From NCBI GenBank assembly GCA_905331475.1, contig CAJNYU010002713.1:124001-188000 (forward strand): a stretch of DNA of 64,000 bases, given 5' to 3'. Below the pieces are notes generated by a model. That model ran no database searches, was not told the DNA's origin, and saw only the letters and a list, made by a program, of their open reading frames with translations. This DNA is from Rotaria socialis. Lineage: Eukaryota > Rotifera > Eurotatoria > Philodinida > Philodinidae. Below are positions 46,574 through 58,551 of the stretch, in pieces. The number at the start of each line of letters is the position of its first letter. Position 1 is the first letter of the stretch. Position numbers and translations under genes: made by a program.

Positions 46574-48491
46574 ATGTCTCTCTTCGGCGGAGCTTCGTCT
46601 CAGGCGCGTAGTAGGAATTTAGTTGAATTTAAAGCTGGCAAAATGAATCTTCGTGGAAACATGGTAAGCTATTAAAAGCAGAGCATTTTATTCTTTATAT
46701 CTTTGAGTCATAGGTTTATCCAGATAAACGAAAAGGACTTCTTTATTTATATCAAGGCAATGATATGTTGATGCATTTATGTTGGAAAGATCGATCGAAT
46801 AATTCAGCTGAAGACGATCTTGTCATATTTCCAGATGAAATTGAATTTAAAAAAGTGACACAAAATACAACAGGTAAACGAGAATAACAACGATTTTGTA
46901 TGAGTTCGAAAAATATACATCTCAATTCTAGGACGAGTATTTATTTTAAAATGGAGAACTAATGCACGTAAATTATTTTTTTGGATGCAAGAACCAAAGA
47001 ACGACAAAGATGACGAATTTTGTAAAAAGATAAATGAACTTGTATGTTGTTGTTTTCTTTTGGAAACGCTTATTGTATTTAATATATGTTTATTTTACTA
47101 GCTTAATCATCCACCAACACCTGGCTTTGGTGACGATAGCAGTGGCGCGGGTAGTAATCACTTGCTGCAACCACTTATGGAACGAATGGCTGGTGGTGCA
47201 GGTGGTATTGACCCAAGTGATTTATCCAATGTTCTTGGAAGTAAAACTCGATTATCTACTTGCTTTTGTTTTGTTCGAAATAAAATGATACTTTCTGATA
47301 GGCATGAATCCAAGAGATTTTGCATCCTTACTTTCTTCGTTTGGTGGTGGTAGTGGTGCTGCTGGCTTGATGCAAGGTCTTCATCGTAGTGGTAGATCTT
47401 CTAGTAGCTCACATCAACATACAGCTGGCTCTCGTCCAAATACAGCACCAGCTAGTACACATAGTGGAGGGACAGCAATTACATCAACAAGTCGTAGTAG
47501 TGGCTCGTCATCAAAACCACGTAATGGTGGAACAAGTTCATCATCATCTGCTGCAGCAGCTCCTAAAAATACTACTAGTGCAGCAGCAGCTGGTGGAACA
47601 AAAAATGGTTCTATTCAGATGGGTGCTCTGACAAGTGTTCTCGCTAATTTGGGTACTAGCACTACTGAAAGAACTACAGCAGCAGCATCTCCAGCTACTA
47701 TTGACCTTTGTGATATAGTCAATAATGAAGTACGTTCGATAGAGTTACATGAATTTCGAAACAAGACTTATATTTTTCGTCTTGACTCGCCTAAAAACCA
47801 GATCTATACTGAAATGATTGAAAAAAATGGTTTTTAACTTTCTGCCGTCTTAAAAATATTAGGAATGAATCTAAGTCGTAGCTCAAGTGCATACAACTGT
47901 TTCATAAGAAGAGAATATAATCTTTTTCAATATAGGTTTCCTGATTAAACAAAGATTTACTTTTTCATAAAACTCCATACATAGAACTAAAGTACAAGTA
48001 ATTTCTCTATCATCTACCGTAATATTGCTATATTCTACAAAAACATTAGCTTTGAGAGATATCTCTACTCAAAAGAACTCAGGCTGAATTTCTGATGTTA
48101 AAAAATTTTCATTCTAGAATTTAATTCCATTGTTAAGCAATAAAGACGTGCAAGAAAAAATACGTACTCATTTGCCTGAAGGTGCTACTCTACTCAATAC
48201 AGAAAAAGAATTAAAAGAATCGATTCAAACACCGCAATTTAAACAAGCTGTAACCGCATTTAGGTCTGTTTAATAGACTAGCGTAATCTTTTTTTTTGTA
48301 ATTAGTGCTTTTCCTGTTTGTATTAATTTAGCGTTGCACTTCAGTCACGTGAATTAGGACCTGTGCTCGTTCAATTTGGTTTTTCAGATGAAGTAATAAA
48401 AGCTGCTAATCAAGGTGATTTACAAGCTTTTGCGCAAGCATTAAAAAAACATTATAACAAATCATCCGATACTACAATGGATACAAGTTAA
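46574..48491 (+). CDS. ADRM1: Proteasomal ubiquitin receptor ADRM1 / Rpn13
   Basis: Seven exons join in frame into 410 residues: 46574-46663, 46714-46873, 46932-47041, 47102-47240, 47302-47729, 48118-48263 and 48332-48491. The N-terminal Pru domain (about 10-125) has the family pattern [53 protein letters not shown]. In the family it binds ubiquitin and the proteasome subunit Rpn2. A Gly/Ser/Ala-rich linker follows (about 165-290). The C-terminal DEUBAD domain (about 300-395, [33 protein letters not shown], FAQALKKHY) recruits UCH37/UCHL5. The intron at 47730-48117 (388 bp) is unusually long for this gene. A reading frame that ignores it ends at 47837 and would lack DEUBAD. Confidence 0.95.
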
Positions 48492-49275
48492 TATCTTTAT
48501 CCATCCTTATTCTAAAACGAATAGAAACAAAATATAACGTTATCATTATTTACTCTTTTTTTTCTAATTGCTACTATTAATTTATCCTTTTCTTTTTTTT
48601 ATCTTGAATATAAATCGAGGACTCAATCTATTCAAGTATAGGTTTTAATATTTGTCTTGTGGTTTTTTTTGCCCGATCAAAACTCTACACTATCAACAAA
48701 AATAGTTTTCAAGAACTATGAAAATGAACAACAAATTTATGTTCTCTATTTTATGTGTCTAAACTAGTTAATATTAACACATCATCGATCGTCTGTTGAT
48801 AATGGATTTTGACTAAAGTAAGTTTTACATAAAGACTCTGTTAAATGGTATTCACTATGTCAAGTGTTTTTACATCACTGAGATATTTGTCTAATTTTAA
48901 TAAAGAAGACTAAACAAATATCTTTTGAGTCGAATTTCATCTAAAAGAAAACAATAAACTTCAGTACTTTGTTAACAGAAAAATCAGATCATATGTATGG
49001 TTGCCACAATCAGATAATAACCTGCTTTCACTGCGTCATTGCAAGATGTGTAACCTTTCTTTTGTTTGCAGTTTTTTCATTCTTAAGTTATTCATCAAAT
49101 CAAGAGAAAAGAAGCTGTGCAACAAATTCGTGAATCAACTGTTAACAAAGAACAGTGATTTGATTACAACCTAATGTCAGAAGCCGGTTTGCTTTTCTTT
49201 TCATCGGTTACACATATAAATTTGTAGAAGAAGAGATTTGCTATTTTCATTTGAATTTCTTAATAATACTAATAC
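48492..49275. other. Upstream region of CPES-like copy 1
   Basis: No gene. From about 49060 to 49260 it resembles the region upstream of the second copy (53090-53280): shared landmarks include ACTGTTAACA, CTGATGTCA-type and GCTTTTCTTTT stretches in the same order. The duplication therefore included promoter DNA. Confidence 0.55.
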
Positions 49276-51287
49276 ATGACTGGTTCAACACGATCTGCTT
49301 ATCAACGTAGACATTTTTGTATGCGGACAGTTCATCTTCTTGTTGCACATCCAATTTATTCGTGTTTGTTACTATTTATTATGTATTTACAAATCATGGA
49401 TATCATACTTTATTTTAAAATACGTTCAAGAGGACCATTACATTCAAATACGATGATAGATAATGACACGAAATTGTTCAAATTTATTTCATTATCAGTC
49501 AAAGATATTATAGTTGGACATTTTGTAAGTGTTTTAACTTTAGAAGTAATTATTAATCTATCAAGAAAAGAGGCCACAAATTGAATACTTTCAATCCTCT
49601 ACTCATTTATTACAAACTTTAAGCGTGTCCATAGAAAAATCTCAGGCCTATAGAAGAACGGTTTTCCTCTAAGATACTATTCCACTATATTTAGATTCTC
49701 TAGAATCTTTTGTTGCAAGTCAAATTTACATTAATTAAATTCTTGCTGATTCAATCGTGAGCGCCTTCTAAAATATCGTTGAGGTGTACTCGATCTTCTT
49801 CAAAGCGAGGACATCAAATAGTGTGAAACTACAGTTGATGTCGATCTGGAATGGCATTTAATTTTTTTCTTGAAAAATAACAAGGTGAAATGAACGCTCC
49901 ACAATTCTCATAATTAAAAATAGTGTCACCAAGCTTGTTATCGAAAACTAGAACAGAGATTATACTCAAGTATTAAAACAATTTTATGAAATTATATTAT
50001 TTTTATTCAAATGAATCGTTACCAAAGACACCGCTGATTTGAATTCAAAATAAGAAAGTTAAAAGAAATTTTCACCTTGTTTTTGTCCATTCTGTGTGTT
50101 ATTTTAGCTTCAGGGGCAACTAATCTATATTGATTTTGATTCATTTTACGTGGACAAAACAAAACATTCTGTACCGTCAGAAACTAAGCATTAATTTTTT
50201 TACAAGGTTTCTACACGTAAACTTTAGTAATTAAACAAACAGTAGCTTATGGCATCTTTCTCCTTTGGAGCATTGATAATCATATATCCATTTTTATATT
50301 TAGACTCATTATATTCGATCTCCATTAGCTGAATTAATTGAATCTAAACTTCATTTTACCGATTATTTCCCATTTATATCAGCAAATGCCATATCATTTT
50401 TTCATTGTTGCTTATCCGTAATCTCAATAAGATTTTTTTCAAGTGATTCGTTATTAAAACGTCGTATTGGTGTTTTCATATTTGAATGTCGGAATTTTCT
50501 TGATTGCCTTGATGGTATTGTTTATCGTGCACATAAGAAAAATTCAGTTTCGAAATCTCATAATGAAAATCTTGGTTATTATGTGGATGGTTTAAGTGAT
50601 GTGTTAGCTGGAATATGCCTTATGACCGGATGTTTACTTCATTTTTACAAACAACGACCCTTCCGACCCATAACAGATCAAATCAACCAAGCACCATCAA
50701 AATGTACTGACCGATCGAATGATTATGAAAGTGATGATACAGATTCCGTTATATTAAATATTGGGGACGAGCAAAATATACAAACAAGTGATGTTATAAG
50801 TAGCGATATAGTCGAAACAAAAAGAACAAAATTTATCACTCTAATTCTCTTTTCTTTACGCTATGCATTAGCAGGACTATTTTGGGATAAACATGTGATT
50901 ATCTATGATCAGCTTTTAGATTCATATACAAATCAATCACGAAAACTAGTGAGTGACTATTTTATTATACTTAAAGATTCATTTGTTTTTTGAATAAAAT
51001 TAGGAATTACAATTAACAATTCTACACTCACGGATAACTATATTAATGCTTTATTTATGGAGATATTTAGGTCCATTGAGTGTGCAAGATTATCTTGTAG
51101 TCGCTGTTTTCTTTGATCGAACATGGGTGTGTAATTGACTTAAAACATATAGATATATTTTTTCATTTTTTTTTTGTAGGAATTTATACAGAAAACAAGT
51201 AAACTTGGCTGGATATCTTTATTAACAGTCATATTTTTGACTGAACTACATATTAATTTGATTCAATCGTTGTTTTATATTTTTTGA
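49276..51287 (+). CDS. Ceramide phosphoethanolamine synthase-like, copy 1
   Basis: Four exons (49276-49524, 50304-50948, 51004-51126, 51180-51287), all joined between codons, give 374 residues. The active site of the CDP-alcohol phosphotransferase superfamily is present: DCLDGIVYRA then GYYVDGLSD, i.e. D..DG...R with G...D...D. The surrounding pattern (YIRSPLAELIE, TDYFPFISANAISF, RRIGVFIFE.R) matches my knowledge of animal ceramide phosphoethanolamine synthase, which moves phosphoethanolamine from CDP-ethanolamine to ceramide in the Golgi lumen. Several hydrophobic segments occur, the first at about 28-50. An acidic variable loop separates the catalytic part from the last helices. The first intron is 779 bp. 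Another superfamily activity is possible, since specificity cannot be read from the motif. Confidence 0.7.
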
Positions 51288-51416
51288 ATTGGCGAAATGA
51301 AGAATTATTCGTTTTGTTCTTGTTGTTGTAATATTGTTCAATAGATCTTATGCGAATAAATATCTATTTTTTTAAGTACATTGCACTTTCATATATAAAT
51401 GAAATGAAAAACAAAT

Positions 51417-52192
51417 ATGTCCAGTATAATTTTAGACAATTCTAAAATGGAGAATAATGATTTAACTTTTTGGAAAAATTATCAGGCAGCTATGCAATGG
51501 ATTCAAGGAAATACAAATAATTGTCCACCAACATTGATAACCAGCGAGTACGAGAATACGTTGAATGAAGAAGACAACAAAGCACTTGAATTTACAATTG
51601 ATGATGATCTACTAGATTTTTATCGTCTCTCACGCGATCATAAGGCAAATCGAAGTTAGTACAGTACAGTTGTTTGATTTACAAAAAAATAATCCTTCTG
51701 AAATTGCCATTCTACAACAGTTCATTATTCACTATCGATCTCTTTAAAATGTTGATAGCTTTCTTTTCTTTTCGTATTTTAGAAACCGAAAAATCACAAG
51801 AGAAAAGCGACGCAGAACAATTTGAAATAATATCTGGCGAGCAAAGTAAGTAGTACAATCACAGCGCACTTCTCATTTGTTACTTCATAAAAATAACTCA
51901 TAAGCTATGCACGCATCTTCTAGTGCGTCCCAGTATTCAATCTATAAGTAAATTGCCACCCTTGAATCGGTCAAAACTACGTCAACTAGAACTTGAATGG
52001 CTCTATGGTTCAGCAAATTCATCAAAAATTCATGCACGTGAAACACATCTCCAAATGGAATTCGATCAAATATTTGATAGAAAACAACCGTCTTATTTTC
52101 CAAGTCTACCCAATCGACTTCAATTAGATCCAGATTCGTTTAAACAACGTACTTCTTTTCCAACGATTACTATATTAAATGAAACTGCTTAG
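51417..52192 (+). CDS. GEMIN8: Gem-associated protein 8 (SMN complex subunit)
   Basis: Three exons (51417-51654, 51783-51845, 51924-52192) join in frame into 189 residues. Two blocks match GEMIN8: near the N-terminus FWKNYQAAMQWI (family YWxHYxxAMAWM), and at the C-terminus LELEWLYGSANSSKIHARE then DRKQPSYFPSLP (family LYG..A.KI.A.E..., DRKQPKYWP.IP). The middle is acidic and poorly conserved, as in the family. GEMIN8 joins Gemin6/7 and Unrip to SMN in spliceosomal snRNP assembly. It lies between the two CPES-like copies on the same strand and starts only 130 bp after the first, so it may share regulation or simply be trapped by the duplication. A second in-frame Met at residue 11 is an alternative start. 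Confidence 0.85.
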
Positions 52193-53291
52193 AAATTCTT
52201 TCTTTTTTCGTATCGCTGGTTGTAAAACAAATTGATTCATTTGATCTAAAATCGAGTAACAAAGCACTATTGCAGAATAGAGTTTCATAATTATACATAA
52301 TTGCTCGAACGTACTACATAAATAGGCACGGAGAAAGAATTATAGGATTAATGCAATCAATAAAATGTTGAAAAATTGCTACTTTGTAAAGGCCTGTTCG
52401 AATAAACAAAATTTTGTTTTTAATACTTTTTCTGATTATAACAGTTATTTAGCAATGTCCTTCAATTACGTTTGAGTACAACTTATGTTTGTTGAATCTT
52501 ATTCTATAGACGAGACTCCAATGAGAATAAATGTACCGACAATATAATGGGCTTGAATTCATACGTTCATCAATATTTTTTCTTCCACCAACAGAATAAA
52601 AGATGTCTTAATCATTTGCACTTTATTTTTCATAATTTTTTGCAGTCGCTATTACTAATCTTTTGTTTCTATCTTTTCCTCTGGCATATAAATCAAGAAC
52701 TTCAATTAATCAACGATGGGCGTTAATAGTTGTCCAGTTGCTTTCATTCGAACCAGAAAGTTGAGAGAATCTAAAACTAATTTAATGGGAATTCTTATGA
52801 GTGAGTAGATGACTGTGTCTTGATGTTCGACTGAATCCGCGGAAAAAAAAGATCGCTTTCTCTCTACTCAATTCGAATTCACTGTGGAGAAATCTTTCAC
52901 TTTATTATGAAATAGAAAAAAAGAAAAAACAATAAATCGCCGTACTTGGTAAATAGACAGATGTAAATCAGAAGTGTACCCGTGTGATGATCAAGGATAA
53001 AAATCATACGAGAATCACCTCATTTTTTTCAATCGGGTATTCTGAAAACTTCTATTTGTTTTTCTTCCTCTCCTTCTTCTTCGCTCTATGCGCTTCAATG
53101 GCTAGCGGAAGAAAGAGAACAACGAACAATTCGACTGTTAACAGTCGCTACATGAAAAACAGCTGATTATGGCCTGATGTCAAGGACTTTATGCTTTTCT
53201 TTTATTTACTTTAGCTTAACGTATAAAATTGCTGCAGAATATTTTCCTTCTATATAGTGTCTTCATTTGATGTTGTGAGTAACACCCGTAG
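52193..53291. other. Upstream region of CPES-like copy 2
   Basis: It contains the GEMIN8 3' region and a partial duplicate of the DNA upstream of copy 1 (from about 52620). A 60-codon frame at 52984-53166 lies in this duplicated promoter-like DNA and is not supported as a gene. Confidence 0.5.
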
Positions 53292-55768
53292 ATGGCTGTT
53301 GATATACGTAAAATAAATAACGGGGCTAGTTCAACGCGATCTGTTTATCAACATAGGCATTTGTGCATTCGCACATTTCATCTTCTTCGTGCATATCCAG
53401 CTTATTCATGCTTGCTACTATTTGTTGTATATTTACAAATCATGGATATGATACTTTATTGTAAAATACGTTCGCGAGGACCGCTACATGCAAATGCGCA
53501 GACAACCAGTGACACAAACTTAAAACTTTTTGCTTCATTACCAGTCAAAAGGATCATGGTGGGACAAATTGTAAGTGTTTTCTGTTTTGAATATGCACGA
53601 AAAGAAAGTCTTGTTGACATTATCGAATCGATACAAAACATTTATGTATTAATCATGCTATAGGCATTATATTAAACTGATGATCAAAGTTATTTTGTTA
53701 ATTTCCGCGAAAGCTATGTATAGTACGAAGCAAAAGCGCAAACGCAATACTGCAGATTAGTACAATGGTAAATCAGAGCTATCTTTCACACCTGTATCTT
53801 GAAGTATTTGTGATTTGATTTTTCCACGCAGACTCATTTGATGTTAATACCCACAGATAGTCTATTTTAAATTAACTAAACAAAACTTTGAATTATTCTA
53901 GAAGTACAGCTTGTTTTATAGTTTTTCTTATTCGAAGTGAGAATATCAATGGTGATATTTCCGTTGGCTCGTGATACGATCTACGATTTATTCTCTGAGA
54001 AAAGTGTGTACGAAATAAATAGAATCGTCATTTGGCAGTGTCTAGAAAAATGTCCCCGTATGATGGTCTTTTGAGACAGTTGATTGAATCAGAAATTCTC
54101 GGAATTTTTTTAAAAATAGAGTCAATAAAAAAGCTTTTTTTCGATCAATAACGTAAAGAAAACGACGCTGTAATCAAACATTAGTAATGAATCAAAAGAC
54201 TGTCTCTCTTTTAAACCTTCCGATCGAAGAAGTACCGATTTTTTTTATTTGACTTGTTGTCTCAGTTTGAGTCCTTGCAATCAACCAATAATAACAATAT
54301 AAACAAAAATTAATTCTTTCTTTTACCTTGGGTATCATTTGACTGATTACAAAAACACTACCCATGTTGGGAAAACCGGAGTAAAACTGACGGTTTACCG
54401 AGGTTTTACCGCTCCGGTTACCAGCTCCCATCAACACAAATTTACCGCGGTTTACCGCCGGTATTTTTTGATTAACCGGTTCGCTGAGCGTCTATAAAAA
54501 ATTGTTGCTAAAAGTCATTGATCGGGCTATTTTAGGCATCTTTTTTTCATATACAGTGGCTGCCAAAATTGTCCGACCGCATGTAAATTGGATTTTATTN
54601 ACTAGCGGTTAACCGCGGTATTACCGCTCCGGTTACCGGCTCCCATTTCATACAAATTTACGGCTTTTCTAAAATTACCGCGGTTTACCGCAAAAATTGA
54701 AGCGGTATTCGCGACATGGGTAGTTTATCTAGTCTTGCTTATAGACAAATACAGATAATCATATTTGTTTTGAATATTTAGACTCAATATGTCCGATCTC
54801 CATTAGCTGAATATGTTGAATCCGACCTGTATTTTACTTCTTATTTCCCGTCCATATCACCAAATGCCATATCAATGTTTCATTGTTTTCTATCAATAAT
54901 CTCAATAAAATTCTTTTCAAGTGATTCCTTACTGCAGCGACGCATCGGTGTTTTAATTTTTGAGTTTCGTAATTTTCTTGACTGTCTCGATGGTGTTGTT
55001 TTCCGCGCACGTATAAAAAATCTACGTTATAAATCCTATCGTGGCAATTTGGGTTATTATATGGATGGTATAACTGATGTATTAAGTGGGATATGTCTGA
55101 TTGTTGGATGTTTACTTCATTTTTTTAAACAACGACCATTACGTTCAATAACCCATAAAATCAATCAAACATTATCAACCCGAATGAGCCGATCCAGTGA
55201 TAATGAAAGTGAAGAAGCAGATTTAATTATCTTAAATTTGGATGATGAACAAAAACAACAATCAACCAATGGCATCAATAGTAATACATGCGAGACAAAA
55301 GCAAGAATAATTATTGCTTTAAGCATTTTGTCTGTACGATATGCATTAGCAGGAATGTTTTGGAATAGAGAGGTGCAAGCATACGAAGATTTACTAGATT
55401 CATATATAAATCAATCGCGAAGACAAGTAATAAGTTATTTTTAGTAGACTTACAGATTTGTTACCGTTTTTTTGAATGAAAATTTAGGATTTACAAATGA
55501 CCATTCTTCATTCACCATTCACAATATTAATGTTTTATTTATGGAGATATTTAAGTGCGATAAGTGTTCAAGATTATCTTATCTTTGCTATTCTATTTGA
55601 TCGAACATGGGTTTGTAATTGATTTAAAACATGTAGATATATTTTGTATCTTCTTTGCAGGAATTTATACAAAAAACAAATAAAATCGGTTGTCTATGTT
55701 TATCAATAACCATATTCGCAACTGAATTACATATCGATCAAATTCGATCTATACTGAATCTCTTTTGA
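53292..55768 (+). CDS. Ceramide phosphoethanolamine synthase-like, copy 2
   Basis: Four exons (53292-53570, 54782-55426, 55488-55610, 55661-55768) give 384 residues. Exons 2, 3 and 4 have exactly the same lengths as in copy 1 (645, 123, 108 nt), so this is a tandem duplicate; in the 41-residue exon 3 about 70% of positions are identical. The catalytic motif is complete (DCLDGVVFRAR, GYYMDGITD). The N-terminus is ten residues longer (MAVDIRKINN...). Differences gather in the acidic loop. The first intron has grown to 1211 bp through a small inverted-repeat element and a piece of a Tc1-like transposon. Both copies look intact and so are probably both functional. Confidence 0.7.
54357..54722. 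mobile_element. Small inverted-repeat element built from TTACCGCGGTAA motifs
   Basis: The ends are ACTACCCATGTTGG (left) and, on the other strand, ACTACCCATGTCGC (right). The two flanks inside are loose arrays of TTTACCGCGGTTTACCG, GGTTACCGGCTCCCAT and relatives, which are self-complementary. The centre has been interrupted by foreign DNA at about 54500-54600. It lies wholly inside intron 1 of CPES copy 2. Confidence 0.7.
54552..54600 (+). mobile_element. End of a Tc1-like transposon cut by a single N
   Basis: TACAGTGGCTGCCAAAATTG followed by TCCGACCGCATGT is the form of a Tc1-family terminal repeat, starting at a TA. It runs only about 45 bp before the single N at 54600, after which the host element resumes. 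The body of the transposon is therefore either deleted or hidden by the assembly. Confidence 0.55.
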
Positions 55769-56664
55769 ATGAGAGAAATCAAAGATATTCGGCGAAATTG
55801 ATAGTTTTCAATGTTTTCCAAGGACAAAAATGCTCATTTCTCTTGTACTATTGTTCGAAGAAAAATACCTATTATCCGTTCCAGAAGTCAAGGCAGCCGG
55901 TTGTGTTTTGAATAGCGTTTGATAGGAACAAGATAGAGACCTGCGGTTTTCACTATTTCATAGCCAAGATCCAGACGCATATGTTCATAAGCAATTTTCA
56001 GAGGCTCACTGGAAAACTACTCTGGATTTCTGGTAAGTGCATTCTACAAACTTGGAACCTGCTTCCTACTGTCCAAATGGAATTTTGATGGAGTTCACTT
56101 TTTGACCGGCTCCTGAGCGAGACCACAGGGGTGAATTTTCCGGCGAAAACAAAAGTTCGTGAAAGAATCGAAATATGTATTGGTCGGCTCAGTTTTTAAT
56201 GCTGATTCCGAATGCGTAAGGAAATCTATAGACTTCTATAACACTTACCAGAAATCCAGAGTGGTTTTCCAGTGATCCTCTGAAAATTGCTTATGAACAT
56301 ATGCGTCTGTGTCTTGGCTATCAAACAGTGAAAACCGCAGGTCTCTATCTTGTTCCTATCAAACGTTATTCAAAAAAACAACCGACTGCCTTGACTTCTG
56401 GAACGAATAATAGTTATTTGTTTTTGTATCATGTACATTCACCACATATGTATAGAGTACAACGTCAAATAAAAGTCTTTCTATAAAAACAAACAATTGC
56501 CTAATGGATTCAAGGTAAACAAATTAACTATGTGCCAACATCGATAAAATAAAAGATAAAGAAAATAGCGTGATTTTACAATTAACGATGATTCCTTGAC
56601 TTTTTATAATCGTCTCTCGCAAGTTTTTAACGCATTAGAAGTTATTACGAACTTCATTTTTTTA
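55769..56664. other. Intergenic with a palindromic element
   Basis: Apart from the inverted-repeat element at 55868-56412 nothing is recognised; the 61-codon frame at 56301-56486 is inside its right arm. Confidence 0.5.
55868..56412. mobile_element. 545-bp inverted-repeat (foldback) element
   Basis: The left arm (about 55868-56039) and right arm (about 56242-56412) are near-perfect inverted copies: outer CTATTATCCGTTCCAGAAGT, then CAAGGCAG, TTGATAGGAACAAGATAGAG, GACGCATATGTTCATAAGC, and inner TCTGGATTTCTGGTAAGTG. A 200-bp centre with no frame separates them. Identity between arms is high, so the element is young or maintained by gene conversion. Confidence 0.87.
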
Positions 56665-57286
56665 TTATATTAAAAAATTTTCTACTAATTGTTCAGTTAA
56701 TTCTCATACACGTTTGGCTGTACCATAATGTAAAGGAGTAGATATTACAACCAGACGTGGACTTCTAGCACAATCTTGACAATAAGCACCAGATTTATTT
56801 TCTAATTCAGGTGCTAATGCATGATGAAACTTATACATCGGAAGAATTTCAGGTCGAAACTAACTACGTCGTTAACAAGGGGAATGCTTTTCAATTTTGG
56901 GATTTTTCGGATTCAAAACCATCCTTTGCTAATCTACGAGTACCAGTACCAACACCAGCATTACAAATCAATACATGTAACGATGAATCTCTTTTTATAT
57001 AATCTCCAGCAAATGATCGATTGATTCTAATGAATCCAGATGAAGTTCGATTAATTCTAATTTGTTCATTTTCCGTTGATTGTCGAAGGTCTTGAAGAAC
57101 ATTTTTACCTTTGATCATATCACGTCCCATGATGATGGCATGTACGCGTGCTGTTTCAAGTCCAATACCTTTTATGATAAATGACTAGCGATTATTTTCA
57201 TATGTAGTTACTAATGAATTCGGCTTACCTGCGTACCCCCCGGAATCAAGACTGTTTTGTCTGTTAGATCAGCCTTGAAACATTGA
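56665..57286 (-). pseudogene. Short-chain dehydrogenase (retinol dehydrogenase-like), dead copy
   Basis: In order on the minus strand: FKADLTDKTVLIPGGTQ; a 70-bp intron (57169-57238); GIGLETAR, MGRDMIKGKNVLQDLRQST, LHVLICNAG then TRRLAKDGFES. After a deletion and stops come PELENKSGAYCQDC, a stop inside KRV*ELTEQLVENFLI, and the true end at 56665. The pieces match the cofactor fold (TGxxxGIG degraded to PGGTQGIG, and the NAG motif) and the C-terminus of RDH11-14/WWOX-type enzymes. The catalytic Ser and YxxxK region is missing. It cannot be active. Confidence 0.75.
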
Positions 57287-58551
57287 ACAACTTCTCATGC
57301 AATCGATTTTGCATGTAACATATCGACGTATTAATAAAGCCGATAAGCTTCACCTTTTATCTTTTGAATTGCGCCGAAATAACAGTAAAAAGGAAGGAGC
57401 AGAAATAAAGAGTGATGTTTTAAATACCGCGTGCATTTTATATTTGCTTTACTTTCATGTTTGATTTGATTGTATTCATTGTTGTTTAATGCATTGTAAT
57501 CCATCATAATTCTAAAGGATTTCTTTCAAAATCGTGTACTTACATGAATCAAGAATGAAAATATTCATGCAAATAAAATTTCTTAAATATTATATAACGA
57601 CAAATTTTAAAGTTTAGAAGCTTTCCTTTTTTTTTATTTATTTTATAGAAAAAGAAAACTTTTCTGTAAACTAATAGGATTTGGCAATTTTCATAAAAAT
57701 CTTTCAGCTTGTTCGCAATTTTTTCCACTACTTGAGATTCAATAAAGAAAATCAGTCTTGTGGTAATAATTATATCCACATGCTCCGACACATTTCTCAT
57801 CAAGTTTAACATGATTTCTCGTGCATATAAATTATGATACAAATATAATAAATTATTTATTCGTAATTGAAATCGAATTCATCGTTTTTTCTCTTTTAAT
57901 ATGGCAATGTTTGTCTTTGTTCAAGATCATATTCATTTGCTAACATACTTTACTTGCATTTATGAATATCAACTTTCAAAATAAAGTTATTAGAAGAAAA
58001 AAAAACATATTTACCAATGTTTCAACTTCTTTCGCATTATTAAATATAAACATGAGAACACTGTCGGAAGAGACATATCGGTCGTAGTTTTTGTTTTTCT
58101 TCTCTTATTACTATCTTTTAAAAGTAACAATGTGATATTGCAATATCATGTGATAAGGTATGTAATTTGCATGTTGATACATAAGTGTCGATTCATTTTC
58201 TATACACCTGTCTGTTGTTTCAAAGACCGGTATTACATTTTCGTATCGCTACCTGATACATAAGCGAAGATAACATTCATTTATATGTAAGGGCATAGAA
58301 TTCTTTAGAAAATAAATTCTTCCATTGTTTATGTTGCATGCCTAATAATGAATTAGACAGTGATTTGAAAGGATGCTTGCGCTTCGGTTCTCTGTTTATC
58401 TAGGAAATCATTCATGAAGATCTGAAGGAAACAAATATGTAGTCTGAAGGATATACTGAGAATATTCCCTAGAGGCGTTTGCTCTTAATTATAAAGTTTA
58501 TGTATTCCGGCCTTTGTTTTTTTTTTAGATTAACTGAGTGCAGTTAATAAT
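57287..58551. other. Intergenic, one doubtful minus-strand frame
   Basis: A frame at 57549-57842 (-), 97 codons, contains HVDIIITTRLIFFIESQVVEKIANKLKDF, which has the rhythm of a Rossmann-fold methyltransferase strand-helix pair (DOT1-like proteins came to mind). There is no cofactor motif nearby, so it may be a last exon or a remnant. Nothing else is seen. Confidence 0.3.

Noticed and set aside
56301..56486. 61-codon frame
   Set aside because: Lies in the right arm of the foldback element, whose left arm carries the same words inverted.
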